From Ohtaekwangia sp036786105 (GTDB taxonomy: Bacteria > Bacteroidota > Bacteroidia > Cytophagales > Cyclobacteriaceae), in NCBI RefSeq assembly GCF_036786105.1, contig NZ_DAIQRQ010000004.1, positions 1 to 64,000 on the forward strand: DNA of 64,000 nucleotides, in the 5' to 3' direction. Below are positions 34,493-44,160 of this stretch, in pieces. The notes beneath the pieces are model-generated. The model did no database searches. It worked only from the letters and a program-made list of their open reading frames with translations, and was not told the origin of the DNA. The position numbers and the translations under genes are program-made. Every line of letters begins with the position of its first letter. The first letter of the stretch is position 1.

Positions 34493-35638
34493 TTACACCT
34501 GCTCTGAAGCTTCCTCTTTTAGTGTTGTGCGCAGATATATAAATCCAATGATGCCACTTATGGTCGAGATCAGCATAATGGCAATTTTTGCCTGGTGGAT
34601 CAATGGCTCAGAATCGAACGCCAGCAGGCTTATAAAGATTGACATCGTAAATCCGATGCCGCCCAAAATTCCTGCACCCAGGATATGTTTCCATCCTATA
34701 TCGGCCGGAAGGCTGGCGATTTTCAGCCTCACCGTTGCATAGGTAAATGCAAAAATTCCCAGCGGTTTGCCAACCAATAGCCCGGCCATAATGCCCAGGC
34801 TGATGGTGCCGCCAAGAGCATAATAAAAATCATGGCTTATTGGTATACTTGTATTGGCCAATGCAAATACAGGAAGTATAATAAATGCAACCGGTTTGTG
34901 CAAAAAGTGCTGAAGCCGGTAAGATATTGAATGCTGGCTTCCATTGCCAAACGGAATAGCAAACGCCAGCAATACCCCGGTAATAGTGGCATGTACCCCC
35001 GAGTGCAACATAAAGTACCACATTGCGACACCACCTGCCAGGTAAGGCCATAAAGTATATACTTTTAATCGGTTTAGTACTATTAGCGCAGCAAATATAC
35101 CGGCAGCAATGCCGAGGTTCATCCAATGGAGTGTGTTCGTATAAAATATAGCAATGACCAGAATAGCGCCCAGATCATCGATCACTGCCAGCGCTGTAAG
35201 AAATACTTTCAACGAAGAAGGCACACGTTTACCCAACAGCGATAAAGCTCCCAATGCAAAGGCAATATCAGTTGCCATAGGAATACCCGTGCCGCGCGTG
35301 TCTCCTCCGTTGTTATTTATAAAATAATAGATAGAGGCTGGCAATAGCATGCCACCCAGTGCAGCAAGAGCCGGAAGCAATGCGCTTTTTACAGTAGATA
35401 ATTCACCGGTATACACTTCACGCTCCAGTTCAAGACCGATCAGTAAAAAGAAGATCGCCATCAGTCCATCGTTTATCCAATCTGTTATCGAATGACTGGC
35501 AATTTGTATGTGCCAAAACTCAAAATATCCTGGAAGAACATTCGTAGCAATCAACGAAAACAATGTACAACAGACCAGAATCACACCTGAGGCGCGCTCA
35601 CTATTAAAGAAATCATTAAATAATTTTGTCAGAACCAT
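34493..35638 (-). CDS. nhaA: Na+/H+ antiporter NhaA
   Basis: A 381-residue NhaA from ATG 35638 (a TTG at 35662 lies upstream). FNDFFNSERASGVILVCCTL is the conserved start; TGIPMATDIAFALGAL and ALAVIDDLGAILVIAIF contain the ion-binding aspartates (the DD pair in the unwound helix region); GGIGFTMSIFI is the final signature. It exports 2 H+ in for 1 Na+ out and gives sodium and alkaline tolerance. A second sodium antiporter of another family is in the window (18657-20246). Confidence 0.94.
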   Translation of the reverse strand: MVLTKLFNDFFNSERASGVILVCCTLFSLIATNVLPGYFEFWHIQIASHSITDWINDGLMAIFFLLIGLELEREVYTGELSTVKSALLPALAALGGMLLPASIYYFINNNGGDTRGTGIPMATDIAFALGALSLLGKRVPSSLKVFLTALAVIDDLGAILVIAIFYTNTLHWMNLGIAAGIFAALIVLNRLKVYTLWPYLAGGVAMWYFMLHSGVHATITGVLLAFAIPFGNGSQHSISYRLQHFLHKPVAFIILPVFALANTSIPISHDFYYALGGTISLGIMAGLLVGKPLGIFAFTYATVRLKIASLPADIGWKHILGAGILGGIGFTMSIFISLLAFDSEPLIHQAKIAIMLISTISGIIGFIYLRTTLKEEASEQV

Positions 35639-35671
35639 CCTGTTGGCAATAATGCGTAGCAAGTTAACGGT

Positions 35672-36906
35672 TTATTCAACTTTTGTTTTGCTAAAAAATG
35701 ATGATTGAAATGTGTAGAAAAGTAACGTTACTACAACGGCCGCAGCCAGTACACTATAGAGATGAAATCTATTGCGCGAAGAATTATCAGGTGTGGAAGT
35801 TGGTGCAATGCCAGCATGCGACCATGCAATGAAGGCATCAGCCATCGGTAGCATCCCGAATAAATATTTCTTCTCTTGGTTACGCGTTATGGCAAATCCA
35901 AAAGCTTCTGTTGCATTACGAAGTGCACAGGCAGTAGCTTGATCGTTGTAGGTAGCCAGTGTACGCATGCCCGTTATACTGGCAGCAGCGCCCGCTTGAA
36001 AAACAACCGGTCCCGAATCTACATCTCCATGCCCTGTTGTACCATACGGATACTCGCGCATAACAGGAATGCCTAATCGGAAAGTGAGAAAGTATTTCCT
36101 GTAAAGCTGAAACTGCTGCATACCAAACGTTGAATCTATTTCATGTATGAAAATTAGCATGAGACTTTGCGAAGAACCTCTTGCATGTTCTTGTGTCTTA
36201 CCGGTAAGTGAATGTACAGCATGTGGAATCATGCCGTGTTGATCAAGGTGATTTCTTACTTTGCCAAGCCACCTGGAAATAACAGATTCGTATGCTGGTG
36301 CAAACAGTTGATCATGGATTTTCAACGATGCAATTCCAATCACAATATCAGCTGGCCATGCGGCATCAGGATATGATTCAGGAAAAGGTGATTTGTTTCC
36401 GCTTACGGCCTCTGCTATAGCGGCGCACTGCTCTTTGAAGTAGGTAACATCATTTTCACTTCGTTCAAGCGGGTCCTCCATTGCAAGCTTTCTTCTAACA
36501 GATAATTGCTCCACCCTGTATAAAATGCTTCATATGGTACAGGTAGATCTTTGTAAAAGGTAGATCGGGCTTCATCGGAGGTTATAGTCCGATAGCATTG
36601 CTCTACTGCATGATGTGCTTCGATACCCAAGGGAGATGTTGGCTTTAGTGAGCGAGCGAAATCGCACCAGGCCAAACCAGTCACGACTTGCATAAACACA
36701 AAGCTTTCCGGGTAAAGTTGTTGCATATCAGCAGCTTTGCCAGATTGTAAAGCGGCATTGAGGTAACGAAGCTGACAAAGCAGATCGTATTGAACAGTGT
36801 CGCCATCAACTACATGCAAGGACGGTTTGTGGTATAACTTTACATTGATATATACCAGTATGGTAAGAAGTATGACAAGCAGGAAACTGCCAATTTTCCA
36901 AAGCAT
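35672..36906 (-). pseudogene. Frameshifted conserved membrane-associated gene
   Basis: Two overlapping frames are parts of one protein. The upstream part (36906 down) has an N-terminal membrane helix and continues to YTGWSNYLLEE; the downstream part picks up at KLAMEDPLERSENDVTYFKE and continues through PESYPDAAWPADIV, HARGSSQSLMLIFIHEID, GTTGHGDVDSGPVVFQAG to a C-terminal membrane helix. One more A in the AAA at 36491-36489 would join them into about 411 residues as YLLEEKLAMEDP. The HEID and GDVDSGP motifs belong to a conserved Bacteroidota membrane family of unknown function. Either a real one-base loss in a homopolymer or a sequencing error. Confidence 0.8.
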
Positions 36907-37017
36907 AGCATAGGCACTACGATAAAGATAGGAAAAGGATACGCTGTGTTTTAAAATTATGCAGACTATTTCGCACTTCGCCGGCTTACTTTTTTGGACT
37001 TGCCGTTATGGAAGGTA

Positions 37018-37629
37018 ATGAAACCGAAGATTAAAACATATAGGTTGGTAAGCTCCGTTAACCTGTTTCGCATCAGTTTGATCGTTATCGCATTAACAGT
37101 GCTGGGAGTATATTTTTGGGGATTGGGAACGCATCACACTTTCTTTGAAAACTCCATGTGGAGTATTACCATTCTGTCGGCAGCTTTTTTTTGGTTTACG
37201 AGTGCCGGACTTTATAAGGGTATAAAGCTGCGAGCCGAGAAAGTTGATATACCCATTATTCCAGCCGATAAAATTACTTTCACCGATTCAATCACGGGTA
37301 CACCGCACATCTCATTTGATTTTTTAGATGTGGATGATGGGGAAGGTAGTATAGCGGGAATCATATTAAGCATAATTCTCTGGCTTCTGGTGGCGGTATT
37401 GCTGGCAGGCTTGCTACTGTTTTTTTGTAATGCAATCCTGTTCGTTATAGCTGCCTTTATGGGAATGTTATATTGGGTCTTCTTCCGGGCCTTGCGATTG
37501 GTTTTCAGACACTCGCACAAAACAAAGGGCGATCTTTCTGCAAGCATACTGACCGCCGCAGCCTATACCGTGCTTTATAACTTTTGGATCTATGGCATCT
37601 TTATAGCAACAGCATTTTTAAAACATTAG
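37018..37629 (+). CDS. Membrane protein of unknown function
   Basis: A 203-residue protein from ATG 37018 (TTG 36994 possible). Hydrophobic segments lie near residues 15-35, 48-65, 110-140, 140-160 and 180-200, so four or five membrane helices. Between helices 2 and 3 is a loop with IIPADKITFTDSITGTPHIS and an acidic stretch FLDVDDGEGS. No family recognised. It may be related to small bacterial membrane proteins of unknown role. It is the first gene of a short plus-strand pair with the metallo-beta-lactamase gene, 70 bp apart. Confidence 0.7.
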   Translation: MKPKIKTYRLVSSVNLFRISLIVIALTVLGVYFWGLGTHHTFFENSMWSITILSAAFFWFTSAGLYKGIKLRAEKVDIPIIPADKITFTDSITGTPHISFDFLDVDDGEGSIAGIILSIILWLLVAVLLAGLLLFFCNAILFVIAAFMGMLYWVFFRALRLVFRHSHKTKGDLSASILTAAAYTVLYNFWIYGIFIATAFLKH

Positions 37630-37699
37630 CAATAAAACGGCCATCGCTTTTTAACCACTACACAATAATTGCCGGTGACTTTGCGACTTACTATGCAGC

Positions 37700-38860
37700 A
37701 TGAAGATGGTACGCAAATTATTGAAGATAATAGCTATAATAGTCATCTTTATTGCGTGTCTTACTTTCCTTTTTATGCAACAAAAGTCATTTGGAAAATT
37801 ACCTTCCGGCAAGCTTCTGGAGAAAATAAGTAAATCGCCACAATATCACGATGGCCACTTTCAAAACTCTGTCAACACACCCATGATGGCCAAGGGCGTT
37901 TCTTACTTTAAAATACTGGTAGAGTTCTTTCGTAAAGGTATCGATCGCGAACCGGTTACGCCTGTGCCTTATGTAAAGACTGATTTAAAAACATTGCCGG
38001 ACGGGCAGCTCGTGTGGTTCGGACACTCCTCATACTTTGTTACGCTGGAAGGTAAAAAGATATTGGTAGACCCTGTATTCAGTGAACGTCCCTCGCCTGT
38101 GCAGTATGCAGGGACAAAAAGTTTTCCGGGCACCATGCGTTATTCTGCGGATGACTTCCCGGATATAGACCTGGTTATCATAACACACGATCACTACGAT
38201 CACCTCGATTATAACACCATTGTAAAGCTTAAGAATAAAGCGAAAGCATTTATCACAACGCTGGGCGTAAGCTCGCACCTCATTTACTGGGGCATAGAGG
38301 AGGCACGTATACAGGAGCTTGACTGGTGGGAAAGCACCTGGCCGTTTGCAGGCATTGAATTGATCGCTACACCTGCACGTCACTTTTCGGGCCGGGGATT
38401 TACCCGTAACAAAACACTCTGGGCATCCTTTGTTTTAAAAACGCAACGTCATCGGATATTTATCGGTGGCGACTCTGGCTATCACGATGACTTTAAAAAG
38501 ATCGGGGAAAAATACGGGCCGTTTGATCTTGCCTTGCTGGAATGCGGCCAGTATTCAAACTATTGGCCCTATATTCACATGCTTCCGGAAGAATCTGTAC
38601 AAGCGAGTAAAGATTTGCAGGCGGCTATATATATGCCCGTGCACTGGGGAAAATTCAGATTATCGATACATCCCTGGCGCGAACCCGTAGAGCGTGCACT
38701 GAAAGAAGCCGAAAAATTGAGAGTAAAAGTAACTACGCCTATGATAGGTCAGTCTCTGCAACTAGATTCCATTGCATCTGGTTCTACCTGGTGGCGCAAT
38801 GTTTCAAGCTATACATCGGCGGCTGAACAGGTTGCTGTCGATACATTCGCGCAGCAATAA
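37700..38860 (+). CDS. Metallo-beta-lactamase fold hydrolase, NAPE-PLD-like
   Basis: A 386-residue protein with an N-terminal membrane anchor (about 8-27, ALYKIIAIIVIFIACLTFLF-like). LVWFGHSSYFVTLEGKKIL, then VIITHDHYDHLDYNTIVKL carries the HxHxDH dinuclear zinc motif, TPARHFSGRGFTRNKTLW and FIGGDSGYHDDF the further ligands. This layout matches the NAPE-phospholipase D / UlaG-like branch, which hydrolyses phosphodiester or lactone bonds. Probably faces the periplasm. Substrate unknown; a lipid is possible by analogy. The gene ends right before a 13-bp perfect hairpin. Confidence 0.88.
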   Translation: MKMVRKLLKIIAIIVIFIACLTFLFMQQKSFGKLPSGKLLEKISKSPQYHDGHFQNSVNTPMMAKGVSYFKILVEFFRKGIDREPVTPVPYVKTDLKTLPDGQLVWFGHSSYFVTLEGKKILVDPVFSERPSPVQYAGTKSFPGTMRYSADDFPDIDLVIITHDHYDHLDYNTIVKLKNKAKAFITTLGVSSHLIYWGIEEARIQELDWWESTWPFAGIELIATPARHFSGRGFTRNKTLWASFVLKTQRHRIFIGGDSGYHDDFKKIGEKYGPFDLALLECGQYSNYWPYIHMLPEESVQASKDLQAAIYMPVHWGKFRLSIHPWREPVERALKEAEKLRVKVTTPMIGQSLQLDSIASGSTWWRNVSSYTSAAEQVAVDTFAQQ

Positions 38861-38861
38861 A

Positions 38862-38904
38862 TATATACCTCCGGTTCCATATTTATCATGGCCGGAGGTA
38901 TATA
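38862..38904. terminator. Inverted repeat between convergent genes, terminator
   Basis: TATATACCTCCGG (38862-38874) is the reverse complement of CCGGAGGTATATA (38892-38904) with a 17-nt loop. It begins 1 bp after the stop of the metallo-beta-lactamase gene and ends 9 bp before the stop of the convergent small gene. Confidence 0.75.
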
Positions 38905-38913
38905 CAGCAGCAA

Positions 38914-39168
38914 TCACGATGTTTTGTCGTGACCTTCAGTCTTAACAATCTTGTTATAAATACCCAGTAAAAGAAAAGGAGCTGCCCATTGCCCAACAAA
39001 TAATGCCATGTGGTTTAGCTTGCAGACCTTCAGGGTAAGCGATCCGGCCATCGCAGCAAAGGATGCCCATAGAAAAGTATCCGATGGCAGCTTGGCGGTT
39101 TGTTCTTCGATAGCTTTTGCTAATTTCCCTTCTTTGTGTGAAGTGTTTGTCAATACATTCGTATCCAT
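38914..39168 (-). CDS. Small membrane protein of unknown function
   Basis: An 84-residue protein with a polar N-terminus (KLAKAIEEQTAKLPSDTFL) and two hydrophobic stretches (WASFAAMAGSLTLKV and MALFVGQWAAPFLLLGI). I recognise similar small membrane proteins in Bacteroidota genomes but no named domain. The short loop KVCKLNH between the helices suggests a hairpin in the inner membrane. Single gene. Confidence 0.65.
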   Translation of the reverse strand: MDTNVLTNTSHKEGKLAKAIEEQTAKLPSDTFLWASFAAMAGSLTLKVCKLNHMALFVGQWAAPFLLLGIYNKIVKTEGHDKTS

Positions 39169-39311
39169 AGTAATTATTTTAAGATGATGAATTTTATTTA
39201 CCTGTGCACCAGGAGAATAAATTTCTGTTCCTTTAAAATAAAAACCACTTGCTCCGCCGAGGGAAGGAAAGCTTTACACATCCATGAGAAGCGCTTCCCC
39301 AACCAAGTTAA

Positions 39312-39833
39312 TTATGGGTACGATACACAGCTTTCATCGAGAACGGCTTCTTCTACAGGATACAAAACAGGAGTAGCGATTGTCTTTGATATCTTTACGT
39401 TATTCCAACGGCCTAACTTGCGAACACCGCTATCGAAAAGAAGATCGCCACGATTCTTGTAGCGCTTATTAAGACTATCCTGGATAACCCAAATGCCATC
39501 GATTTCCGGGTCGCCAGCTGTAAGCTGTACGGTGTCGCCATAATGGAAATTACCATTCCAGCGTTTCAGCAGATCGCGCGAAAGCGCCAGCCATCGCAGC
39601 TCGCGTTTTTTTAGTTTTTTAAGATCAATCCGGGCGTTACTGGCTGTGATTAAGGGCGTTTTATCGCACTGCCTTTTTACAGGATTATAGATCGTTACCG
39701 TTTCAAGCGTATAGCTTATTTCCCGCTTTAAACGAAAAGTGCGTTTCAGGCTTGCCTCTTTTGTATAAGAGCCCACCATGGGCACCATTACAGCAATGCA
39801 TATCAGGAGTGTAGTTCGTATAGCGTGCTTCAT
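39312..39833 (-). CDS. Secreted protein with 3D/double-psi beta-barrel-like domain
   Basis: A 173-residue protein from ATG 39833 with a signal peptide (TTLLICIAVMVPMVGSYT). The mature part has ETVTIYNPVKRQCDKTPLIT, LRWLALSRDLLKRWNGNFHY and IDGIWVIQDSLNKRYKNRGD then LLFDSG, the arrangement of a 3D-domain / RlpA-like barrel (T-x-Y-x-P, A-x-x-x-D and a late D). Those barrels bind or cleave peptidoglycan in some relatives. Single gene on the minus strand. Confidence 0.65.
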   Translation of the reverse strand: MKHAIRTTLLICIAVMVPMVGSYTKEASLKRTFRLKREISYTLETVTIYNPVKRQCDKTPLITASNARIDLKKLKKRELRWLALSRDLLKRWNGNFHYGDTVQLTAGDPEIDGIWVIQDSLNKRYKNRGDLLFDSGVRKLGRWNNVKISKTIATPVLYPVEEAVLDESCVSYP

Positions 39834-40097
39834 ATAGTTTACCTTACAGTCCGGGTAAATCGGAGCAATCAAAAATCTGTGCCAACGTATAAACCAGCGT
39901 AAAGAAGCCTGCTATATTGATTTATACTATACGGTTTCCACAAGTTGATGGATAATTGCACCGGTTCTGCCTCATGTTGCAAAGGTCGATATATAGCGAC
40001 CGGGGGCGTATACCCTGTTTATGCGATAGGCCATTATGAAACAAATTCTGATAACTCTAATGCGGGCTGCATTCACATATTTACTTCTGAAAACAAG

Positions 40098-40700
40098 TCA
40101 ATATAAAATAAGGAATTCGTGTGATCCGGGATTGCAATCATACACAAGCGACTCCGTAAAGCTGTTATTAATGCCGGATGTGCCGCTGTCTATATTGCTG
40201 CGGGTTAACACGAATCCCTGATCGTTATAGGTATATGTACTGGTACGATTGTGTTCCGATGTGATAATCCAGCGGATTGTTAGTATTCAGTGCTGCGAGT
40301 ATAGGAGCTGCGTCACTGTTATTCCAGGGTAGCGGCATAATATATTTCCATACAGCGATATTATTATACATACCAGACTTGTCGTCATAGTGTTGCACGG
40401 TTACGATCGAGTGGCTGCCAACATTTTGTCCTGTGGTAAACTCATAATCCAGCTTCGTTACGTTACCATCCGTATTATAGCTGATGATAAGTTCCCATTC
40501 CCAGTCATCCGGATCGGGCGTAGTGAAGTGAACAGCCGCCAGTTTTTATTTTTGATCATACGTAAAATCATAACGATTATAGAATGTTCCATCAAGCGAT
40601 ATATCTGCAGATACAGGCGGTGCAGCAATGCGCGATAGCGGGTCGATACTATGGAAGTTAAAGGTTGTAAATCAATTTTGCAACGTATGCTTAACAAGGC
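40098..40700 (-). pseudogene. Decayed gene for a secreted beta-rich protein
   Basis: On the minus strand, runs of clear coding sense are broken by stops and a shift. From about 40695 the frame reads FTTFNFHSIDPLSRIAA, DGTFYNRYDFTYDQK, stop, KLAAVHFTTPDPDDWEWE, NTDGNVTKLDYEFTTG, VQHYDDKSGMYNNIAVWKYI, NTNNPLDYHIGTQSYQY, then a shift and TYTYNDQGFVLTRSNIDS down to a TGA at 40098-40100. The Y-x-Y-D and D-D-K-x-G-M-Y patterns are those of Bacteroidota lipoproteins with DUF4595-like folds. Two in-frame stops, a frameshift and a missing 5' end show a dead gene. The 360 bp from 40700 to 41063 hold nothing else I can read. Confidence 0.7.
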
Positions 40701-41063
40701 ATGCCACTATATTTATAGGCTTATATCTGATCGTGAGGAGCAGTACCCCTCAATAACTTCCCTATATCACAATAGTTAGGTACATCCCAAAAGTAACAAC
40801 ACCAGAAGAGGCGGAATGTATTTTTTCATGCGACAAGGTCGTGATTTAAGTATTACTAACACCCCTGCCAGCTTCTACGCAAGAATGATCGCCCTTGGAA
40901 AGCCGTGTTTGTTTTTGATTTAAACCGGGTGAGGTGCTTTTTGCTATTTATTTTGCAAATAAAAAATCTATGGACACCCGATAAAAATTTCTGCGATTAC
41001 TCTATATTTCAGATTGTAATATTTAGTGTACAGCCAACTACTCAACCCTAACATTCTGATCCG

Positions 41064-44000
41064 TTGAAATTAGTTAAACAAGTCAAACTATTTTTTCAGG
41101 AAGGTTCTTCCGACAAGGTATATGAAATTGATCTTTGTGAAGCAGGTGAAGGTTATGTCGTTAACTTCCGGTACGGCCGCAGAGGTGCGTCATTAAAGGA
41201 TGGAACAAAAACAATCTTCCCGGTAGAGCTTGCCGAAGCGGAAAAAGTATTTGCCGCGCTTGAACAGGAGAAGCGCAAGAAAGGATACGTGGCTGCAGGC
41301 GAAGCGCAGATCATTACATCTTCCGAGCCAAAGACTAAGCCCGTTGGCGACAAACGCAAGAAGGCCATTGTAAAGATCCTGAAGACGGCAGTGGCAGGAG
41401 ATGAGCCTGAGAACTGGTCATTGTCACGCGTTATATGGCGTGCCGGTGATCTGAAGATCCAGGAAGCTATACCTTCCATCATAAAGCTTGCAGAGCCAGG
41501 CGATATTTTTAATATATACTCAGTGATCTGGGCAATAGGCCGATGCGGAACGATAAATGCGCTCCCCTTCCTGCAAGAGCTGAAACAGAAGGCAAAAACA
41601 TTACAACCTTTTACACAGCAATTGCTCATCGAGGTATTGTTAAAATATACCAATGGCAAAGAGAAGGATGCACTGTTGCATGAAGCCCTGCAGGTACTGC
41701 CTGCGCCGTTGCGTAAAAATATTGAGGATAAAAACTATAGCGCTGTACAGAAGCAGCTTCGGGAATATCTGTTTGAATTGAAAACGGCATCGAATGAGTA
41801 TCTTATAGCACTCTATCAACTTTCGCGGCAGGATGCAGCATTGCATACAATATTTTTAAAAGTACTCGAAGACATACCGCTCAAAACCAATTACTTTAAG
41901 TATGTGCGCCATATTTTTAAAACTGCAGAGATGCTGGAAGATTATGCCACCTATGGTGTAATTGCGCGCAACATCGAGCGGAATGCGGCTGCCTATAAAT
42001 CCAATTCATGGATGGGGCCCGATAAAAAAGATATAGCCTTTTCGAATAAGACCAAGGCTTATCTCACCAAACGGGTTCTCCGCTTTTTGCGACACTATGG
42101 TGAGGCCGGTGAATCGTCTTATACAGAAATGGCGACTGATATATTGCTCGCGTTCGATGATGCGCGCGATCTCACACCGGCCTACCACACGATCGACATA
42201 ACATACGGATATGATGCTGCCACCCGGAGGCATAATCGCATTGAACGCATTACACACTTAGACAGCTATAGCGCCTATCAGGCATTCAATACGATATTGT
42301 ATAAAAATAGTCCGAGGTATATTCCGGGCGATCGTGCGTGGGCTTGTGTGCCACCGTATGTACCCGGACAACCGGCACCTTCGATGCGCGAAGAGGCGTA
42401 TCCACATCTATGGAATAATGCGCCTGATGAGATCATCACACTGCTATCATTCAGCAAGGTAGAGCGCGTGCATGAATTTGCATGGAAAGTATTTGATGCA
42501 AATCCTGGCTTTGAAAATCAGGTAGAGATGCAGCACATCCTGCATTTTCTGGCTTCGTTATTTGTACGTACGCAACAGTCAGGTCTTGCATTGGCCCGCA
42601 AAAAATATGATCGCTCCGCCCCCGACAAGGCTTTGTTGAAAGCGATGCTGGATAGCAACCTGGCGGAAGCACGTGAGCAGGCCGGGCAATGGGTAGCCGA
42701 ACAAAAAGCAACGTTGCTGGCCGATACGGAATTTGTAGCCGACCTGCTACTCATGGAAACAACCGAGGCACATGCCTGGCTGCGTAATTTCCTCACCACC
42801 GTTTCATTTACACAACAACAAGCCGATATCATTATTGCGAAAACAATAGCGTATCTGGCAACTGTCAATATTGAAACCGAAAAAGATAAATACCTGGCAA
42901 CACAACTCTCCGATACGCTGGTAATTGCATTTGCTGCGAACCTTCGGAGCATCGGTCTGGATATAGTGAAGGATCTGTTCCGCCATACAGCCAGCGAAAT
43001 TCATACACTGGCCGGCAAACTGTTGATGAATCACGTTGTGAAACCGGAAGAGCTGCCGGAAGATTTTCTACAGATACTTCTTCAGTCGAACAACATTAAT
43101 TCAAGAAGTATAGGTATAGCCTTGCTGGGACGTTTCCCGGAAAATATATTGATGAGTAAAAAAGAGATACTGGTCAGCTTCTGTGTTTCGCCACTGCAGG
43201 ATGTGCGCAATGCCGTACGGCCTATCATTTTCCGCCTCACAAAAGTTTACCCTGCATTTGGCACAGAGCTGGTCAATCTGTTTGTGCCGGCATTCCTGAT
43301 GAAAGAATCGTATGAAGGATTGCACGATGACTTGCTTAGTTTGCTGGCCAACGAATTAAACAGCAGCCTCTCCGTAATATCAAAAGAAAGAACGCTGTTG
43401 CTGCTCAATTCAAAATTCAAGGCTGCGCAGCAAATGGGAGTTATTCTCCTGAAACAGAATGTCAAAGAAGAAGAATTAACAACAGCCGAACTTGTAAAGC
43501 TTGCCAGTAATCCACAACAGGAAGTGCGCGTATATACCTGGAATATATTCAGAAAATATCCAGACATGATACGGGCAAACAAAGAGGAAGCGCTGCGAAT
43601 AACTGATTCTTATTGGGAAGACACGCGCATCTTCGCGTTTGATTTCTTTCGCAATACATTTACAGCGTCAGACTGGACAATCGATTTACTGGTAACACTA
43701 TGCGACAGCGTGCGCGAAGATGTACAGGATTTCGGTCGTGAGATGATTACCCGCTTTTTTGAAGCAGATCATGGAACTGATTACCTGCTCAAGTTAAGTC
43801 AGCACCCACATACCAAAGTGCAATTATTTACTACAGCGTATCTCGAAAAATATGCCGGTGGTAATATAGAAATCATTCGCACTTTGCAACCATACTTTGT
43901 TACACTCCTGTCGCAGGTAAATAAAGGCAGGGTAGCAAAAGCGCGGGTTATGGATTTTCTGCGCAAGCAGTCATTGGCAAATGAAGATACAGCACGCATT

Positions 44001-44150
44001 GCATCGGCTATATTTACCTGGGTGTCGGCCTCGGTGGCTATTAAAGAGAAAGCTGCGTGTATTGCTGCACTGCGTGATATTCACCAGCGCTACCCGGCTA
44101 TTCAATCGCCACTCGTTATGAAGCAGCATACAGACTATATTAAATCGTAG
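41064..44150 (+). CDS. Retron-associated WGR and HEAT/ARM-repeat protein
   Basis: A 1028-residue protein. Residues 1-75 are a WGR domain: KLVKQVKLFFQEGSSDKVYE, FRYGRRGASLKDGTK (Tyr in place of the Trp of WGR), FAALEQEKRKKGY. WGR domains bind nucleic acid in PARPs. A short linker is followed by about 900 residues of helical pairs of HEAT/ARM type, e.g. IYSVIWAIGRCGTINALPFL and LLSLLANELN, with the repeated pattern of short helix pairs. The only start in frame after the TAA at 41049 is TTG 41064, and the WGR fold needs it. It is 10 bp upstream of the WHSWIM gene and heads the retron operon, so it is probably the accessory or effector protein. Confidence 0.85.
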   Translation: MKLVKQVKLFFQEGSSDKVYEIDLCEAGEGYVVNFRYGRRGASLKDGTKTIFPVELAEAEKVFAALEQEKRKKGYVAAGEAQIITSSEPKTKPVGDKRKKAIVKILKTAVAGDEPENWSLSRVIWRAGDLKIQEAIPSIIKLAEPGDIFNIYSVIWAIGRCGTINALPFLQELKQKAKTLQPFTQQLLIEVLLKYTNGKEKDALLHEALQVLPAPLRKNIEDKNYSAVQKQLREYLFELKTASNEYLIALYQLSRQDAALHTIFLKVLEDIPLKTNYFKYVRHIFKTAEMLEDYATYGVIARNIERNAAAYKSNSWMGPDKKDIAFSNKTKAYLTKRVLRFLRHYGEAGESSYTEMATDILLAFDDARDLTPAYHTIDITYGYDAATRRHNRIERITHLDSYSAYQAFNTILYKNSPRYIPGDRAWACVPPYVPGQPAPSMREEAYPHLWNNAPDEIITLLSFSKVERVHEFAWKVFDANPGFENQVEMQHILHFLASLFVRTQQSGLALARKKYDRSAPDKALLKAMLDSNLAEAREQAGQWVAEQKATLLADTEFVADLLLMETTEAHAWLRNFLTTVSFTQQQADIIIAKTIAYLATVNIETEKDKYLATQLSDTLVIAFAANLRSIGLDIVKDLFRHTASEIHTLAGKLLMNHVVKPEELPEDFLQILLQSNNINSRSIGIALLGRFPENILMSKKEILVSFCVSPLQDVRNAVRPIIFRLTKVYPAFGTELVNLFVPAFLMKESYEGLHDDLLSLLANELNSSLSVISKERTLLLLNSKFKAAQQMGVILLKQNVKEEELTTAELVKLASNPQQEVRVYTWNIFRKYPDMIRANKEEALRITDSYWEDTRIFAFDFFRNTFTASDWTIDLLVTLCDSVREDVQDFGREMITRFFEADHGTDYLLKLSQHPHTKVQLFTTAYLEKYAGGNIEIIRTLQPYFVTLLSQVNKGRVAKARVMDFLRKQSLANEDTARIASAIFTWVSASVAIKEKAACIAALRDIHQRYPAIQSPLVMKQHTDYIKS

Positions 44151-44160
44151 AAAGGCAGTT

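Noticed and set aside
36480..36520. Programmed -1 frameshift at the overlap of the two frames
   Set aside because: The frame change is -1 but only AAAG is present and no X-XXY-YYZ heptamer; a lost A explains it more simply.
38862..38904. Inverted repeat of 13 bp as an insertion-sequence end
   Set aside because: It sits exactly between two convergent stop codons and there is no transposase; a terminator fits better.
40036..40638. Short plus-strand frames at 40036 and 40390
   Set aside because: The minus strand of the same region shows decayed but clearly coding sense, so the plus frames are shadows.
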